A DNA stretch of 64,000 bases from JACCTU01 sp963737405. GTDB lineage: Bacteria > Actinomycetota > Thermoleophilia > Gaiellales > Gaiellaceae. The DNA lies in NCBI GenBank assembly GCA_963737405.1, contig CAVTSL010000012.1:1-64000 (forward strand), given 5' to 3'. The notes beneath the pieces are model-generated. The model had not been told where the DNA came from, searched no databases, and was given only the letters and a program-made list of their open reading frames with translations. The position numbers and the translations under genes are program-made. This document shows, in pieces, positions 7,884 through 19,834 of this stretch. Position 1 is the first letter of the stretch; each line of letters starts with the position of its first letter.

Positions 7884-8764
7884 GTCTCGCGCGGGTTCGT
7901 GATCGGAGTGAGCATCGGCTCGACCTGCTCGCGGATGCCCTCGAAGTCCGGCGGAAGCGAGAGGCGCTCGCCGAGCGACTCGAGCGGCTCGTCGGCGGTG
8001 AAGCCCGGGCCGATCGTCGCGATCTCGAACAGGACGCCGCTCGGCTCGCGGAAGTAGATCGACTTGAAGTAGAAGCGCTCGATGATCGGCGTCGGGCGTC
8101 CCCCGGCCGACGCGACGCGTTCGCGCCACGCGGCGTGCTCCTCCGGCTGCGACGCCCAGGCGACGTGGTGGACGGTGCCGGCGCCGGGAACGCCCGCACC
8201 GGGCGGCGCCTGGTCGTACTCGTACGTTCCGCTCCGGTTCTCGCCGCGCGCGACCCAGCCGGGCTCGAAGCCGAGCGCGCCGAGGAACTCGTTGCTTCGG
8301 TCGGGATCGCCGCTGAACGCCCGGACGCCCGCGAAGCCGCGCAGCGCGTGCTCGGCCGGAATCTCCGGATGCTGCGCGACGAGCGGCTCCTCCCCGCTCT
8401 CGTCGACGAACAGCTCGTGATCGAGACCCTCGGGGTCGGAGAATCGGAGCGTGTCGCCGTCGCGCTCGACGCCGAGCCGATCGGCCCAGAAGTCGAGCGA
8501 CTCCTCGGAGCCGACCCGCCAGAGCACCCGGTGAACCATGCCGGCGCCCGCGCTCCCCTTCGCCGCGCCCGGGTACTCGAAGAACGTGATGTCGCTGCCG
8601 GCGCTGCCCTTCTCGTCGGCGTAGAAGAGGTGATAGACGGTCGGGTCGTCCTGGTTGACGGTCTTCTTGACCAGCCGGAGCCCGAGCTTGTCGGCGTAGA
8701 AGTCGACGTTGCCCTGTGCGTCGCCGGTGATCGCCGTCACGTGATGGATGCCTTCGAGCTTCAT
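7868..8764 (-). CDS. VOC-family ring-cleaving dioxygenase (MhqO-like)
   Basis: 298-aa vicinal-oxygen-chelate protein with two paired glyoxalase-type modules (residues ~1-135 and ~145-260). Likely Fe(II) ligands: His in GIHHVTAIT, His in TVHHVAWAS, and Glu in GVLFEIATIG. Family members open hydroquinone or catechol rings. The ATG overlaps the aminotransferase stop (ATGA) and its end overlaps the hydrolase start, so the three are one transcription unit. A role in detoxifying quinones is inferred from the gene pair only. Confidence 0.8.
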   Translation of the reverse strand: MKLEGIHHVTAITGDAQGNVDFYADKLGLRLVKKTVNQDDPTVYHLFYADEKGSAGSDITFFEYPGAAKGSAGAGMVHRVLWRVGSEESLDFWADRLGVERDGDTLRFSDPEGLDHELFVDESGEEPLVAQHPEIPAEHALRGFAGVRAFSGDPDRSNEFLGALGFEPGWVARGENRSGTYEYDQAPPGAGVPGAGTVHHVAWASQPEEHAAWRERVASAGGRPTPIIERFYFKSIYFREPSGVLFEIATIGPGFTADEPLESLGERLSLPPDFEGIREQVEPMLTPITNPRETWSRT

Positions 8765-10114
8765 GTCCCTCCCAAGGGTGCAGTCGTGATCTCGCTGAGC
8801 GCCTCGTCGAAGACCTCGGTGTGCTTGTCGACGTCCGCCCGCGTCGTCGCGGGCGACATGAGCGCCATGTTGTGGAACGGCGTGAGCAGCACGCCGCGGT
8901 TGAGCGCGTACAGGTGCATGAACCGCTCGAGCTCGAAGTCGCCCGCTTCAGCGGCCTCCGACCCCGTGCGGGGCCGACCCGGGCCGAAGAGGTACTCGGC
9001 TCGACATCCGAGCTGCGTCACGTGCCAGGGCACGTCGTAGCGGTCGATCGCGTCCTCGACGCCCGCGGTGAACCGCTCCGCGAGCGGGATCATCCGCTCG
9101 AACGCCTCGTCCGTCAGCACGTGCTCGAGGGTCGCGCGCATCGCGGCGAGCGAGAGTGCGTTGGCCGCGAGCGTCCCGCCCACGCCGCCGACGTCTACGT
9201 CCTCGAGCTCGATGTGGTCGACGACGCGCTCGGCCACCTCGTCGCTGAATCCGTACGCGGCGGCGGGCACCCCGCCCGCGATCGGCTTCCCGATCGTGAG
9301 CAGGTCGGGCTCGAGGTCGTTCGCACGCGTGAACCCGCCCGGCCCGCAGCAGATCGTGTGCGTCTCGTCGATGATGAGCAGCGTATCGGTGCGGCGGGTG
9401 ACCTCCCGAAGCGCGTCGTGGAAGCCCGCATCCGGGTGCACGATCCCGACGTTCGTGAGCGCCGGCTCCGTGAGGACGCAGGCGACGTCGCCGGCCGAGA
9501 GCTCGCGCTCGAGCGCCTCCACGTCGTTGAACTCGACGACGCGCGTCGTGACGTCGAGCGGCACCGGCGGCCCGAGGTTCCCGCGGCGCGCGACGACCCG
9601 GCCGTCCTCGAGCGCGACGAACGTCTCGTCGACCGTGCCGTGGTAGCACCAGTTGAAGACGAGCACCTTCGGCCGCGCCGGTCACCTCACGGGCGAGTCG
9701 GATCGCGAAGCGGTTCGCGTCGGTCGCGGTCAGGGCGAACTGCCAGAACGGCAGCCCGAAGCGGCGGGCGAGCTCCTCGCCGACCCAGGGCGCGTCCTCG
9801 GTCGGGAGCATCAGCGTGATTCCGCGCTGCGCCTGGCGGCCGAGCGCGTCGACGGTCGCGGCGGGCGAATGGCCCGTCATCGCGCCCGTGTCCCCGAGGC
9901 AGAGGTCGACGTACTCGTTCCCGTCGACGTCGACGAACCGCGCACCGTGCGCCTCGGCGACGAAGACCGGGAAGCCGCCCGGCCACTTCGCCATCCAGTG
10001 CATCGGAACGCCGGCCAGAAGCGAGCGGCGCGAGCGCTCGGCGAGCTGGAACGAGCGCGGGTGCTCGTCGCGGAACCGCCGCTCCTCGCGCGCCGTGAGC
10101 TCGGCGATCCGCAC
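8761..10114 (-). CDS. Class III PLP aminotransferase (one-base frameshift)
   Basis: Related to glutamate-1-semialdehyde aminomutase-like transaminases. The N-terminal third (to VTGA) is read in one frame, and the rest, from KVLVFNWCYHG through IDETHT, the PLP lysine in LLTIGKPIAGG and a normal C-terminus, in another. One extra base near 9,676 (GACCGGCGCGGCC, expected one base shorter) restores a 450-aa protein; total length is 1 mod 3. I treat it as a sequence error. GTG start at 10114. Its stop overlaps the dioxygenase ATG. Substrate unknown; the amino donor may be an amino acid or a polyamine. Confidence 0.8.
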
Positions 10115-10123
10115 CCGGCGAGC

Positions 10124-11815
10124 CTAGCGCCGACGCGCGAGCGAGAGCTCGACCTTCCCTTCGGTCTTCCGGATCTCCTCGACGCGCACCTGGATCGGGT
10201 CGCCGAGCTTGAAGACGCCGCCCCCGCGACGTCCGACGAGCCGCGTCTCGAGCGCGTCGATCTCGTAGAAGTCGCCGTGCAGGCGGCGCGCCGGCAGGAA
10301 GCCCTCGAAGACGTCGCCGAAGCGGATGAAGAGGCCGGAGCCGATCAGTCCGGTGATCTCGCCGCCGAACGGCTCGTCCCAGCCGCGCTCGAAGAGCACG
10401 TCCTCGAGGAGCCAGGCGAGGCAGATGTCGTCGGCGCGGTACTCGACCTCCGCCGCGGAGCGCTCGCGCGTCGAGCAGTGCTCGGCCGCCTCGTCGAGGT
10501 CCTCCGGCACGGGATCGTCGCCCGCACCGATCTCGCGGAGCAGCGCGCGGTGGACGACGAGGTCGGGGTAGCGGCGGATCGGCGACGTGAAGTGGCAGTA
10601 CGCGGGGCTCGCGAGGCCCGAGTGGCCGAGGTTCCGCGGGTGGTAGCGGGCCTGCTTGAGCGAGCGGAGCACGAGCGCGGGAAACGCCTCGCGGCCGCGC
10701 TTCGACCGCTCGACGTACTCGCTGACCCGCTCGCTCGCCTGGCCGGCGAGCCGCGCTGCCTCCTGCGGCGCCATCCGGTCGGCGTCGGGGATCGGCGGCG
10801 TCGGGACCTCGAGCGCCGCAAGCTTCGCGAACAGGCGCGCGACGGACTGCGGCTCGGGCGGCTCGTGGATCCGGAAGAGCGCCTCCCTGCGGCGTCCGGC
10901 GAGCAGGGCGGCGACCGCCTCGTTCGCCAGGATCATCAGCTCCTCGACGAGCGCGTGCGCGTGCGGCTCGGTCTCGAGCCAGGCCTTCTCGACTCCGCCC
11001 TCGCCGTCGAACGCGAACGCGATCTCGGCCCCGGCGATCCTGAGCGCGCCGCGCTCGAAGCGCCTCCGGCGGAGCTCGAGCGCGACGGTCTCGGCGAGTC
11101 GGATCCCCTCGGCGAGCTCGTCGCGCACCTCCTCGCGCCCTGCGAGGATCCCTTCGGCCTGGCCGTACGTGAGCCGCTCGTCGCTCCGGATCACGGAGCG
11201 GTAGAAGCTCGGCTCCCCCGCCTCGAGCGACCCGTCGAACGGCACCTCGACCGTCACGCAGAGCCGGTCGACGTGCGGCCGGAGCGAGCAGGCGTCGTCG
11301 GCGAGCTCGTGCGGAAGCATTGGCGCGACGAGCCCGGGCACGTAGGTCGACAGCGCGCGCTCCGCGGCGCCGCGGTCGAGCGGCGAGCCGGCGGGGACGA
11401 ACCACGAGACGTCGGCGATGTGCACCCACACGCGGATGCCGTCGCCCTCGCGTCGCGCCGAGATCGCGTCGTCGAAGTCCTTCGCGGTCTCCGGGTCGAT
11501 CGTGAACGTGAGGAGCTCGCGGAGGTCGGTGCGGCCCTCGAAGCTCGGGCTCGGGAGCTCGAACGGCTCGAAGGGGCGGCGCAGGCCCTCGTGCTCGAGC
11601 AGCCCCTCGAGGACGCTCTCGATCCGGTCGGAGGGGCCGAGCCGCCGCTCGAGGCGCGCCCGCCCGCGGCCCGTCCGGACGACCGCGATGTCTCCCGGGC
11701 CGACATCGGCGAGGCCCTTGCGGTCGAGCGGGATCGGGACGCCGGGAGTGAACACCGGCTCGCCGACGACCAGGCGTCCGCGCTGCGAGACCTCGACGAC
11801 CACGTAGTCGGTCAC
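10124..11815 (-). CDS. rnr: RNase R-type 3'-5' exoribonuclease (short form)
   Basis: RNB-domain exoribonuclease degrading structured RNA. Catalytic acidic cluster DPETAKDFDDAIS lies near residue 105, and the family segments HFTSPIRRYPDL and RYHPRNLGHSG follow. An S1 RNA-binding domain ends the protein (GLIGSGLFIRFGDVFEGFLP). The 563-aa length is short: only a brief segment precedes the RNB domain, so the usual N-terminal cold-shock domains are mostly missing. GTG 11815 is preferred to ATG 11851 because GGGAAGG lies eight bases before it. Divergent from the small membrane protein at 11855. Confidence 0.9.
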   Translation of the reverse strand: MTDYVVVEVSQRGRLVVGEPVFTPGVPIPLDRKGLADVGPGDIAVVRTGRGRARLERRLGPSDRIESVLEGLLEHEGLRRPFEPFELPSPSFEGRTDLRELLTFTIDPETAKDFDDAISARREGDGIRVWVHIADVSWFVPAGSPLDRGAAERALSTYVPGLVAPMLPHELADDACSLRPHVDRLCVTVEVPFDGSLEAGEPSFYRSVIRSDERLTYGQAEGILAGREEVRDELAEGIRLAETVALELRRRRFERGALRIAGAEIAFAFDGEGGVEKAWLETEPHAHALVEELMILANEAVAALLAGRRREALFRIHEPPEPQSVARLFAKLAALEVPTPPIPDADRMAPQEAARLAGQASERVSEYVERSKRGREAFPALVLRSLKQARYHPRNLGHSGLASPAYCHFTSPIRRYPDLVVHRALLREIGAGDDPVPEDLDEAAEHCSTRERSAAEVEYRADDICLAWLLEDVLFERGWDEPFGGEITGLIGSGLFIRFGDVFEGFLPARRLHGDFYEIDALETRLVGRRGGGVFKLGDPIQVRVEEIRKTEGKVELSLARRR

Positions 11816-11854
11816 GCCCGCAACCTTCCCGTTCGCTCCCCCGTTGCACATCCG

Positions 11855-12148
11855 ATGAGCTCGTTCGTCGCACTGCTCCTGGCGGGGGGCCTCGGATGTG
11901 CGGTCGCGTTCCTGCTGGGATTGGCGTTCGCGCGGTCGGCAGGCCGCGTGCTGGCGCTCGGAGCGCTGGGCGCGCTCTTGGCCTGTGCCTTCCAGGCGGC
12001 GGTCGCGTCGGACGAGCTCGTCGACCCGCTCCGGCTGCAGCTGCTCAACGCCGCCTGCCTGGCGAACGCGCTCGGGTGGCTCGCGGGGACGCTGCTCGTC
12101 GCGCGACTGCGCGCGCTCGAGTGGCTACACGCGCAGGAAGCGGCGTAG
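11855..12148 (+). CDS. Small hydrophobic membrane protein
   Basis: 97-aa protein of unknown function. Three hydrophobic segments are visible (residues ~3-21, ~27-48, ~62-82). The C-terminus (RLRALEWLHAQEAA) is short and charged. Codon bias at third positions is as strong as in its neighbours, which supports real coding. Its 3' end overlaps that of ftsX, on the other strand, by 24 bp. Confidence 0.55.
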   Translation: MSSFVALLLAGGLGCAVAFLLGLAFARSAGRVLALGALGALLACAFQAAVASDELVDPLRLQLLNAACLANALGWLAGTLLVARLRALEWLHAQEAA

Positions 12149-13012
12149 CGTCAGCCCCGAGCCGGCCGCTCCGAGCAGCAGGCCGAGGACGAGCAGGATC
12201 AGCGCCGTCAGCGGGAACGCGAGCGCCTGCACGTCGGAGTCGGCGTCGACGCGGCCGAGGATCGCGGGGAGCGCGATCTCCTTGCCGAGCAGAAGCAGGA
12301 ACACCGCGAGCACCGCACCGGCGAGGCCGCAGAAGAGCCCCTCGAGCATGAACGGCCCACGTACGAACCAGTTGGACGCGCCGACGAGCTTCATCACCTC
12401 GATCTCTCGACGCCGTGCGTAGATCGACAGTCGGATCGTGTTCGCGATCAAGAGCCCCGATGCCGCGAGCAGCAGGATGACGACCCCGAAGAAGATGATC
12501 GAGATCACCTGGCCCACCTTGATGATCCTGCGCGCCGTCGCGCGGCCGAAGTCCACCTTCTCGACGCCGGCAAAGTTCTGCAACCGGAGATCGCGCGCGA
12601 TCGCCTCGACGTCCTCCGCACGCTTCGGCGTCACCTCGTACGCGTTCGGGAGCGGGTTGTACGTCAGGTCCTTGACGAGCTCGGGAGAGCGCTTCCGCAT
12701 GATCTCGAGCGCCTGCTCCTTCGAGATGTAGCTCGCCTCCTTTACGCGCGAGTCGCGGTCGAGCCACGCCTGCACGGGCGTGACCTGCGCATCCTTCATG
12801 TCGCGCGCGCACGTGTGCTCGGTGCAGAAGAACACCTTCACCTGCACGTCCTTCTTCACGTGGTTCGACCACGAGACGACCCACGAGCCGAGCGCGATCG
12901 CGACGCCGAGCAGGAACATCCCGATCAGCACCGTCATCGTCGCGGCGAACGTCGTGGAGAGGCTCGCGCGGAGCGAGCGAAGAGCCTCGGCGACGAGCAG
13001 CTGGAACCTCAT
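12125..13012 (-). CDS. ftsX: Cell-division ABC transporter permease FtsX
   Basis: Membrane partner of FtsE; relays division-site signals to peptidoglycan hydrolases outside the cell. 295 aa: N-terminal helix (~20-45, TVLIGMFLLGVAIALGSW), an extracellular domain of ~120 residues, then three helices (~175-200, ~222-245, ~262-285). The segment YARRREIEVMKLVGASNWFVRGPFMLEG is the conserved FtsX loop, seen here at residues ~200-227. The extracellular domain holds two close Cys (CTEHTCARD), probably a disulfide. ATGA overlap with ftsE. Confidence 0.95.
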   Translation of the reverse strand: MRFQLLVAEALRSLRASLSTTFAATMTVLIGMFLLGVAIALGSWVVSWSNHVKKDVQVKVFFCTEHTCARDMKDAQVTPVQAWLDRDSRVKEASYISKEQALEIMRKRSPELVKDLTYNPLPNAYEVTPKRAEDVEAIARDLRLQNFAGVEKVDFGRATARRIIKVGQVISIIFFGVVILLLAASGLLIANTIRLSIYARRREIEVMKLVGASNWFVRGPFMLEGLFCGLAGAVLAVFLLLLGKEIALPAILGRVDADSDVQALAFPLTALILLVLGLLLGAAGSGLTLRRFLRV

Positions 13013-13776
13013 TCGCCGACGTACCCCCCGCGCCGTTCGTCGCGCGCGAGCTTGCCTTCCTCGAGCGCGAGCACGCGGCGGCGCATCTTGTCGACCATCT
13101 CCCGGTCGTGCGTGACCATGAGGATCGTCGTGCCCGAGCGGTTGATCCGGTAGAGGAGCTGCATGATCCCGATGGACGTGTCGGGGTCGAGGTTGCCCGT
13201 CGGCTCGTCGCAGATGAGGAGCGGCGGATGGTTGACGAACGCGCGCGCGATCGAGACGCGCTGCTGCTCGCCCCCGGAGAGCTCGTCGGGCAGGGAGTTC
13301 ATCTTGTGCGACAGGCCGACGAGGCTCAGCACCTCCGGCACCTTGCGCCGGATGCTGTTCGTCCCCTCGCCCTGGACCTTCAGCGCGTAGGCGACGTTCT
13401 CGGCGGCCGTGCGGTTCGGGAGGAGCTTGAAGTCCTGGAACACGCAGCCGACGTTCCGGCGGAGCTGCGGGATCTTCCCGCGCCGGAGGCGCGTGAGGTC
13501 GCGGCCGCCGACGAAGATCCGCCCGGAGGTCGGCTCGAGCTCCTTCAGGATCAGCCGGATCAGCGTCGACTTCCCGGAGCCCGACGCGCCGACCACGAAG
13601 ACGAACTCGCCCTTCTCGATCACGAACGAGACGTCCGAGAGGGCGGTCACGCCCGGGTCGTAGACCTTCGTGACGCTGTCGAAGATGATCGCGGCACCGG
13701 CGCTGGGCGCGGGGGCTTCGGCGCCGTTTTCCGACGCCTCGATGACTGCCGCAGGTGTGGTCTCGAGCTCCGTCAC
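13009..13776 (-). CDS. ftsE: Cell-division ATP-binding protein FtsE
   Basis: ATPase that drives FtsX. Walker A GASGSGKST (residues ~63-71), Q-loop in VFQDFKLL, signature LSGGEQQR and Walker B LLICDEPTGNLD are intact. At 255 aa it is longer than usual because of an Ala/Glu-rich N-terminal extension of about 28 residues with no recognised domain. GTG start at 13776 has no clear Shine-Dalgarno; an internal start could remove part of the extension. Downstream of prfB in the same direction, 82 bp away. Confidence 0.95.
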   Translation of the reverse strand: MTELETTPAAVIEASENGAEAPAPSAGAAIIFDSVTKVYDPGVTALSDVSFVIEKGEFVFVVGASGSGKSTLIRLILKELEPTSGRIFVGGRDLTRLRRGKIPQLRRNVGCVFQDFKLLPNRTAAENVAYALKVQGEGTNSIRRKVPEVLSLVGLSHKMNSLPDELSGGEQQRVSIARAFVNHPPLLICDEPTGNLDPDTSIGIMQLLYRINRSGTTILMVTHDREMVDKMRRRVLALEEGKLARDERRGGYVGE

Positions 13777-13833
13777 CAGGAGTGTGTGCAGGGCTGCCCG
13801 AAGCCGCTCCGGCCGGGGGGCTCCCGCCTGAGG

Positions 13834-13839
13834 AGTGTA
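13834..13839 (-). promoter_or_regulatory. Candidate -10 box (TACACT) before ftsE
   Basis: TACACT on the minus strand, about 57 bases before the ftsE start, in the gap after prfB. It fits the TANNNT pattern; no convincing -35 is present. It would give ftsEX a promoter separate from prfB. Confidence 0.35.
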
Positions 13840-13858
13840 GCTGAGGGGTCGGAAGCGC

Positions 13859-14969
13859 CTATGCGGCGGGACCGGCGGCCGCCTGCTCCAGCAGATAGGC
13901 GTGGATGAAGCCGTCGATGTCCCCGTCGAGCACGCCCTGGGCGTTCCCGACCTCGTAGCCCGTCCGGTGGTCCTTCACCTGCTGGTAGGGCTGGAGGACG
14001 TAGCTGCGGATGTTGGCGCCGCCGAAGCCCGTGTCCGCCGCTTCGCCCCGCTCGCGCGCGAGCTCCGCCTCGCGCTCCTCGAGCTGGAGCTCGGTGAGCC
14101 GGGAGCGGAGCATGCGCAGGGCGGTCTGCTTGTTCGCGGACTGCGAGCGCTCGTTCTGGCACTGCACGACGATCCCGGTCGGCAGGTGCGTGATGCGCAC
14201 CGCCGAGTCGGTCTTGTTCACGTGCTGGCCGCCGGCTCCGCTCGCGCGGTACGTGTCGATGCGGAGATCGCCCTCGTCGATCTCGACCGCCGCGTCGTCC
14301 GGCAGGAGCGGCGCGACGACGACCTGCGAGAACGACGTGTGCCGGCGGTGCGCCTGGTCGAACGGCGACAGGCGCACGAGCCGGTGCTTGCCGCGCTCCG
14401 CCTTCAGGATCCCGTAGGCGTTCTCGCCCGCCACGCTCAGCGTCGCCGACTTCAGGCCCGCCTCTTCGCCGGGGGTCGCCTCGAGCAGGTCGGTCCTGAA
14501 CCCGCGGTCGGACGCCCAGCGCAGGTACATGCGGAGCAGCATCTCGGTGAAGTCCTGCGCGTCGATCCCGCCCGTCGCGGCGTGCAGCGAGACGAGCGCG
14601 TCGCCCGTGTCGTACTCGCCCGTGAAGAGCGCGTCCTCCTGGAGCCGGTCGAGCTCGGCGCGGAGCGGCCTGATCATCCGCGCGATCTCGTCCGCCATGT
14701 CACCGTCGAGCGCGAGCAGCTCGCGCGCGTCGTCGTAGTCGCGCGTCAGCTGGTCGTAGCGCTCGAGCCGCTTGTTCAGTCGCGCGTGCTCGGAGGAGAT
14801 CTGCGCGGCGGCGGACTGGTCGTCCCAGAAGCCGGGCTCGCCCATCCGGGACTCGAGCTCGGCGAGACGTGCCCTCAGCGAATCGGGGTCAAAGGTAATC
14901 ACGGACCCAGGCGAGCTGGGCCCCGATCTCCTCGAGCTGCTGGTCGAGCGGTGCGTCGGTCTCGGTCAT
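13859..14969 (-). CDS. prfB: Peptide chain release factor 2 (programmed +1 frameshift)
   Basis: Releases peptides at UGA and UAA. The first 26 codons run from ATG 14969 to ...WVRDYL and stop at TGA (14891-14889) in the context CTT-TGA-C. A +1 shift continues as DPDSLRARL to the end, giving 369 aa. This is the classic RF2 autoregulatory frameshift. Anticodon-mimic SPF (in VRLSPFDQ) and catalytic GGQ (GAGGQHVNKT) are present. The ATG overlaps the glpD stop (ATGA). Reading only the larger open frame would miss the true N-terminus. Confidence 0.95.
14888..14894 (-). promoter_or_regulatory. prfB programmed frameshift site CTTTGAC
   Basis: CTT-TGA-C at codons 26-27 of prfB. RF2 shortage lets the ribosome slip from CTT to TTT and read GAC. 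No strong upstream Shine-Dalgarno-like stimulator (AGGGGG in E. coli) is visible. Confidence 0.9.
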
Positions 14970-16480
14970 GCCGTTGTCGATGGTAGCCCGGCGAGCCCGA
15001 GCGTCGTCAGGCGCGTGCGGCGGACGTCGACGTCGTCGTCGGTCAGCGCCATCTCGCGCTCCCGGGCGAGCACGCGCTCGACTTCGAGGACGGGTGCGTC
15101 GTCGGCGACGGGTCGCGCGAGCTCGGCGTCCTGCCGGATCCGCGCGAGGGCGAGCTCCCAGTCGTCGCCGTAGCGGTGGACGAGCCGCCTGCCGACGTCG
15201 TCGGCGAGCCCGAGGTCGCGTGCGGCGGCCTGCGCGCGGGCGAGCGCTTCGCCGAGCGGGACCGTCAGGCCGAGCGGCAGCTCGCGGGTCCTGCTCCGCG
15301 TGCGCGGTGCGAGCCTGTCGACGACGTCCTCGGCCATCGCCCGGTACGTCGTGAGCTTCCCGCCGGTGACGGTCAGAAGGCCAGGGGGCGTCTCGTAGAT
15401 CTCGTGCCGGCGGGAGAGGTCGGCGGTCGCTCCGTCGCCGCCGCGCGCGAGCGGACGCACGCCTGCCCACGACGCGACGACGCAACGCTCGTTCACGTGC
15501 GGGAACGACTGCGAGACGGCGGCGAGCACATATGCGGCGTCGGCCTCGTCGACCGCGGGGTCGTCGAGGTCGCCGTCGTATGCGGTGTCGGTCGTCCCCG
15601 CGTAGTAGCGGCCGTCCCACGGCAGCACGAAGACGAAGCGGCCGTCGCCGTCGGCCGACGGGACGAGCGCGCCGGCCCGTGCCCGGACGGCGCCCGGGCG
15701 GAAGACGAGGTGAACGCCCTTGCTCGCGACGTGTCTGCGCGGCTCGTCGGTCGCGAGCGACTGGAGCGAGCCTGCCCAGACTCCCGTCGCGTTGACGGTG
15801 GTTCGCGCGCGAACCTCCAGGGTCTCGCCGCTCTGCTCGTCGCGCACGCGGGCGCCGTCGACGCGCCCGTCGCCGAGCAGCGCATCGACGCGAGCGTGGT
15901 TGGCGACGAGCGCGCCGTGCGCCGCGGCGGCGCGTGCGACCTCGAGCGTCAGCCGCGCGTCGTCCGTCGCGCACTCGTAGTACACGAGTCCGCCGCCGTC
16001 GTGCTCCATGCCGGGTGCCCACGCGTCGAGCTCGTCGGCGTCGACCCGGCGGTGGCGAGCGACGTTGACGCCGACGGCCAGGACGTCGTAGAGGCTGAGG
16101 CCGGTCCGGAGCACGGCGCCGGTGCGCGGAACGTAGATCGGAAGGGTGCGGAGAAGGTGCGGCGCGAGCCGGAGCAGGATCGCGCGTTCCCGCAGGGACT
16201 CCCGCACGAGCCGCAGCTCCCGCTGCGCGAGGTAGCGCATCCCGCCGTGCACGAGCCTCGAGGAGCGCCCGGAGGTGCCCGACGCGAAGTCGTCGCGTTC
16301 GACGAGACCGACGCTCAACCCGCGCGACGCGGCGTCGAGCGCGACGCCGCAGCCGGTGATCCCTCCGCCGACGACGAGCACGTCGAGCTCCGTCTCGGCC
16401 ATCCGCTCGAGCGATTGCCTTCGCGCAGCGGCGTCGAACGGCGGCCGCCCCGGGGGCGGGCTTTGCCCGTCCCCGCTCAC
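14966..16480 (-). CDS. glpD: FAD-dependent glycerol-3-phosphate dehydrogenase
   Basis: Oxidises glycerol 3-phosphate to dihydroxyacetone phosphate at the membrane, passing electrons to quinone. The 504-aa product has the FAD dinucleotide site VVGGGITGCGVALDAA, the GlpD signature SSRLVHGGMRYL, and the C-terminal block VTGGKLTTYR. GTG start at 16480 follows the secA hairpin; a weak GAGG precedes it. Downstream prfB overlaps by 4 bp, an unusual pairing of catabolism and translation. Confidence 0.92.
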   Translation of the reverse strand: MSGDGQSPPPGRPPFDAAARRQSLERMAETELDVLVVGGGITGCGVALDAASRGLSVGLVERDDFASGTSGRSSRLVHGGMRYLAQRELRLVRESLRERAILLRLAPHLLRTLPIYVPRTGAVLRTGLSLYDVLAVGVNVARHRRVDADELDAWAPGMEHDGGGLVYYECATDDARLTLEVARAAAAHGALVANHARVDALLGDGRVDGARVRDEQSGETLEVRARTTVNATGVWAGSLQSLATDEPRRHVASKGVHLVFRPGAVRARAGALVPSADGDGRFVFVLPWDGRYYAGTTDTAYDGDLDDPAVDEADAAYVLAAVSQSFPHVNERCVVASWAGVRPLARGGDGATADLSRRHEIYETPPGLLTVTGGKLTTYRAMAEDVVDRLAPRTRSRTRELPLGLTVPLGEALARAQAAARDLGLADDVGRRLVHRYGDDWELALARIRQDAELARPVADDAPVLEVERVLAREREMALTDDDVDVRRTRLTTLGLAGLPSTTA

Positions 16481-16501
16481 GAACCTCGACGGAGAAGCTC
16501 G

Positions 16502-16549
16502 TGACGGGAAGTCGTCATGGCAGCCGCGAAGCGGCTGCCGGACTTCCCG

Positions 16550-16552
<3 letters not shown>
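16502..16552. terminator. Large hairpin between secA and glpD
   Basis: A perfect 12-bp outer stem (16502-16513 with 16541-16552) encloses a perfect 9-bp inner stem (16519-16527 with 16531-16539) and a GAA loop. The secA stop codon lies in the outer arm. There is no T-run, so it is either an actinobacterial-style terminator or a 3'-end stabiliser for secA mRNA. Confidence 0.7.
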
Positions 16553-19219
<2,667 letters not shown>

Positions 19220-19228
19220 GCTCGACCT

Positions 19229-19234
19229 AGGGTA
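19229..19234 (-). promoter_or_regulatory. Candidate -10 box (TACCCT) for secA
   Basis: TACCCT on the minus strand, nine bases before the secA GTG. A TTTCGG at 18-bp spacing is the best -35 candidate. Fits the start-proximal promoters of other genes in this window. Confidence 0.4.
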
Positions 19235-19273
19235 GCCGCTCGGGGGCGCCGGCCGAAATCGCCCGCTCGGTGG

Positions 19274-19834
19274 TCAGAGCGGCGACACCCTGACCTCCCA
19301 GGCGTCGCCGTCGATCCGGTCGGCACGGATGACGTAGGAGGGCATGCCTTCGGCCAGCGACTCGAGCCCCGGGAGCAAGCCGAACGCGAGGGCGCCGTCG
19401 ACGAGCAGGGTGGCCTCGCCGTCCTGGACGGCCAGCTCGACGGTGTCGCCGGCGATCTCGTCCGTGATCGTCGCGACCGTGATCTTCGTGGCCCCGACCG
19501 CCCACAGCCTCTCTCCGCGCCGGGTCGCCTCGGCACGGTACGGAGGGTCGAGCTGAGCCTCGACGGCGTCGGCGAGCGGGGACAGCTGGTCGTCGGGGAC
19601 GTCCTCGTCGACGATGAGCGATCGATCCGCGAGCGCGACGAAGTGCACGACGTCGCCGGGAAGGTCGGCTTCGGCGCTCACGACCGCGTCCCACCTGCGC
19701 GGCCGCGGCACGCCGTGGATGCCGGCCTTGTCCCACGGCGCGACCTCGCGACCGCCCGTCGATGCGAGCGTCATCCCGCCGTCCTCGGCCAGCTGCTCGT
19801 GGAGCGGCTTCTCCCGCCGCCAGAACGGCGTCAC
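19274..19834 (-). CDS. Hypothetical protein between hpf and secA
   Basis: 186 aa, no family recognised. GTG 19834 overlaps the hpf stop (GTGA), which fixes the start; an ATG at residue 22 is the alternative. The N-terminus is charged (FWRREKPLHEQLAEDGG); the rest is acidic with alternating hydrophobics, for example DDQLSPLADAVEAQL and TVELAVQDGEATLLVDG, and no membrane segment. It looks like a soluble alpha/beta protein. Tight coupling to hpf suggests co-expression; nothing shows its role. Confidence 0.7.
   Translation of the reverse strand: MTPFWRREKPLHEQLAEDGGMTLASTGGREVAPWDKAGIHGVPRPRRWDAVVSAEADLPGDVVHFVALADRSLIVDEDVPDDQLSPLADAVEAQLDPPYRAEATRRGERLWAVGATKITVATITDEIAGDTVELAVQDGEATLLVDGALAFGLLPGLESLAEGMPSYVIRADRIDGDAWEVRVSPL

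Noticed and set aside
9653..12148. 831-codon open frame on the plus strand, opposite the aminotransferase and RNase R
   Set aside because: Arg/Glu/Leu-rich shadow caused by GC-skewed third positions. Only its last 97 codons (from 11855) lack a competing gene and look real.
14889..14891. TGA in prfB as a disabling mutation
   Set aside because: The CTT-TGA-C context at codon 27 is the known RF2 autoregulatory site.
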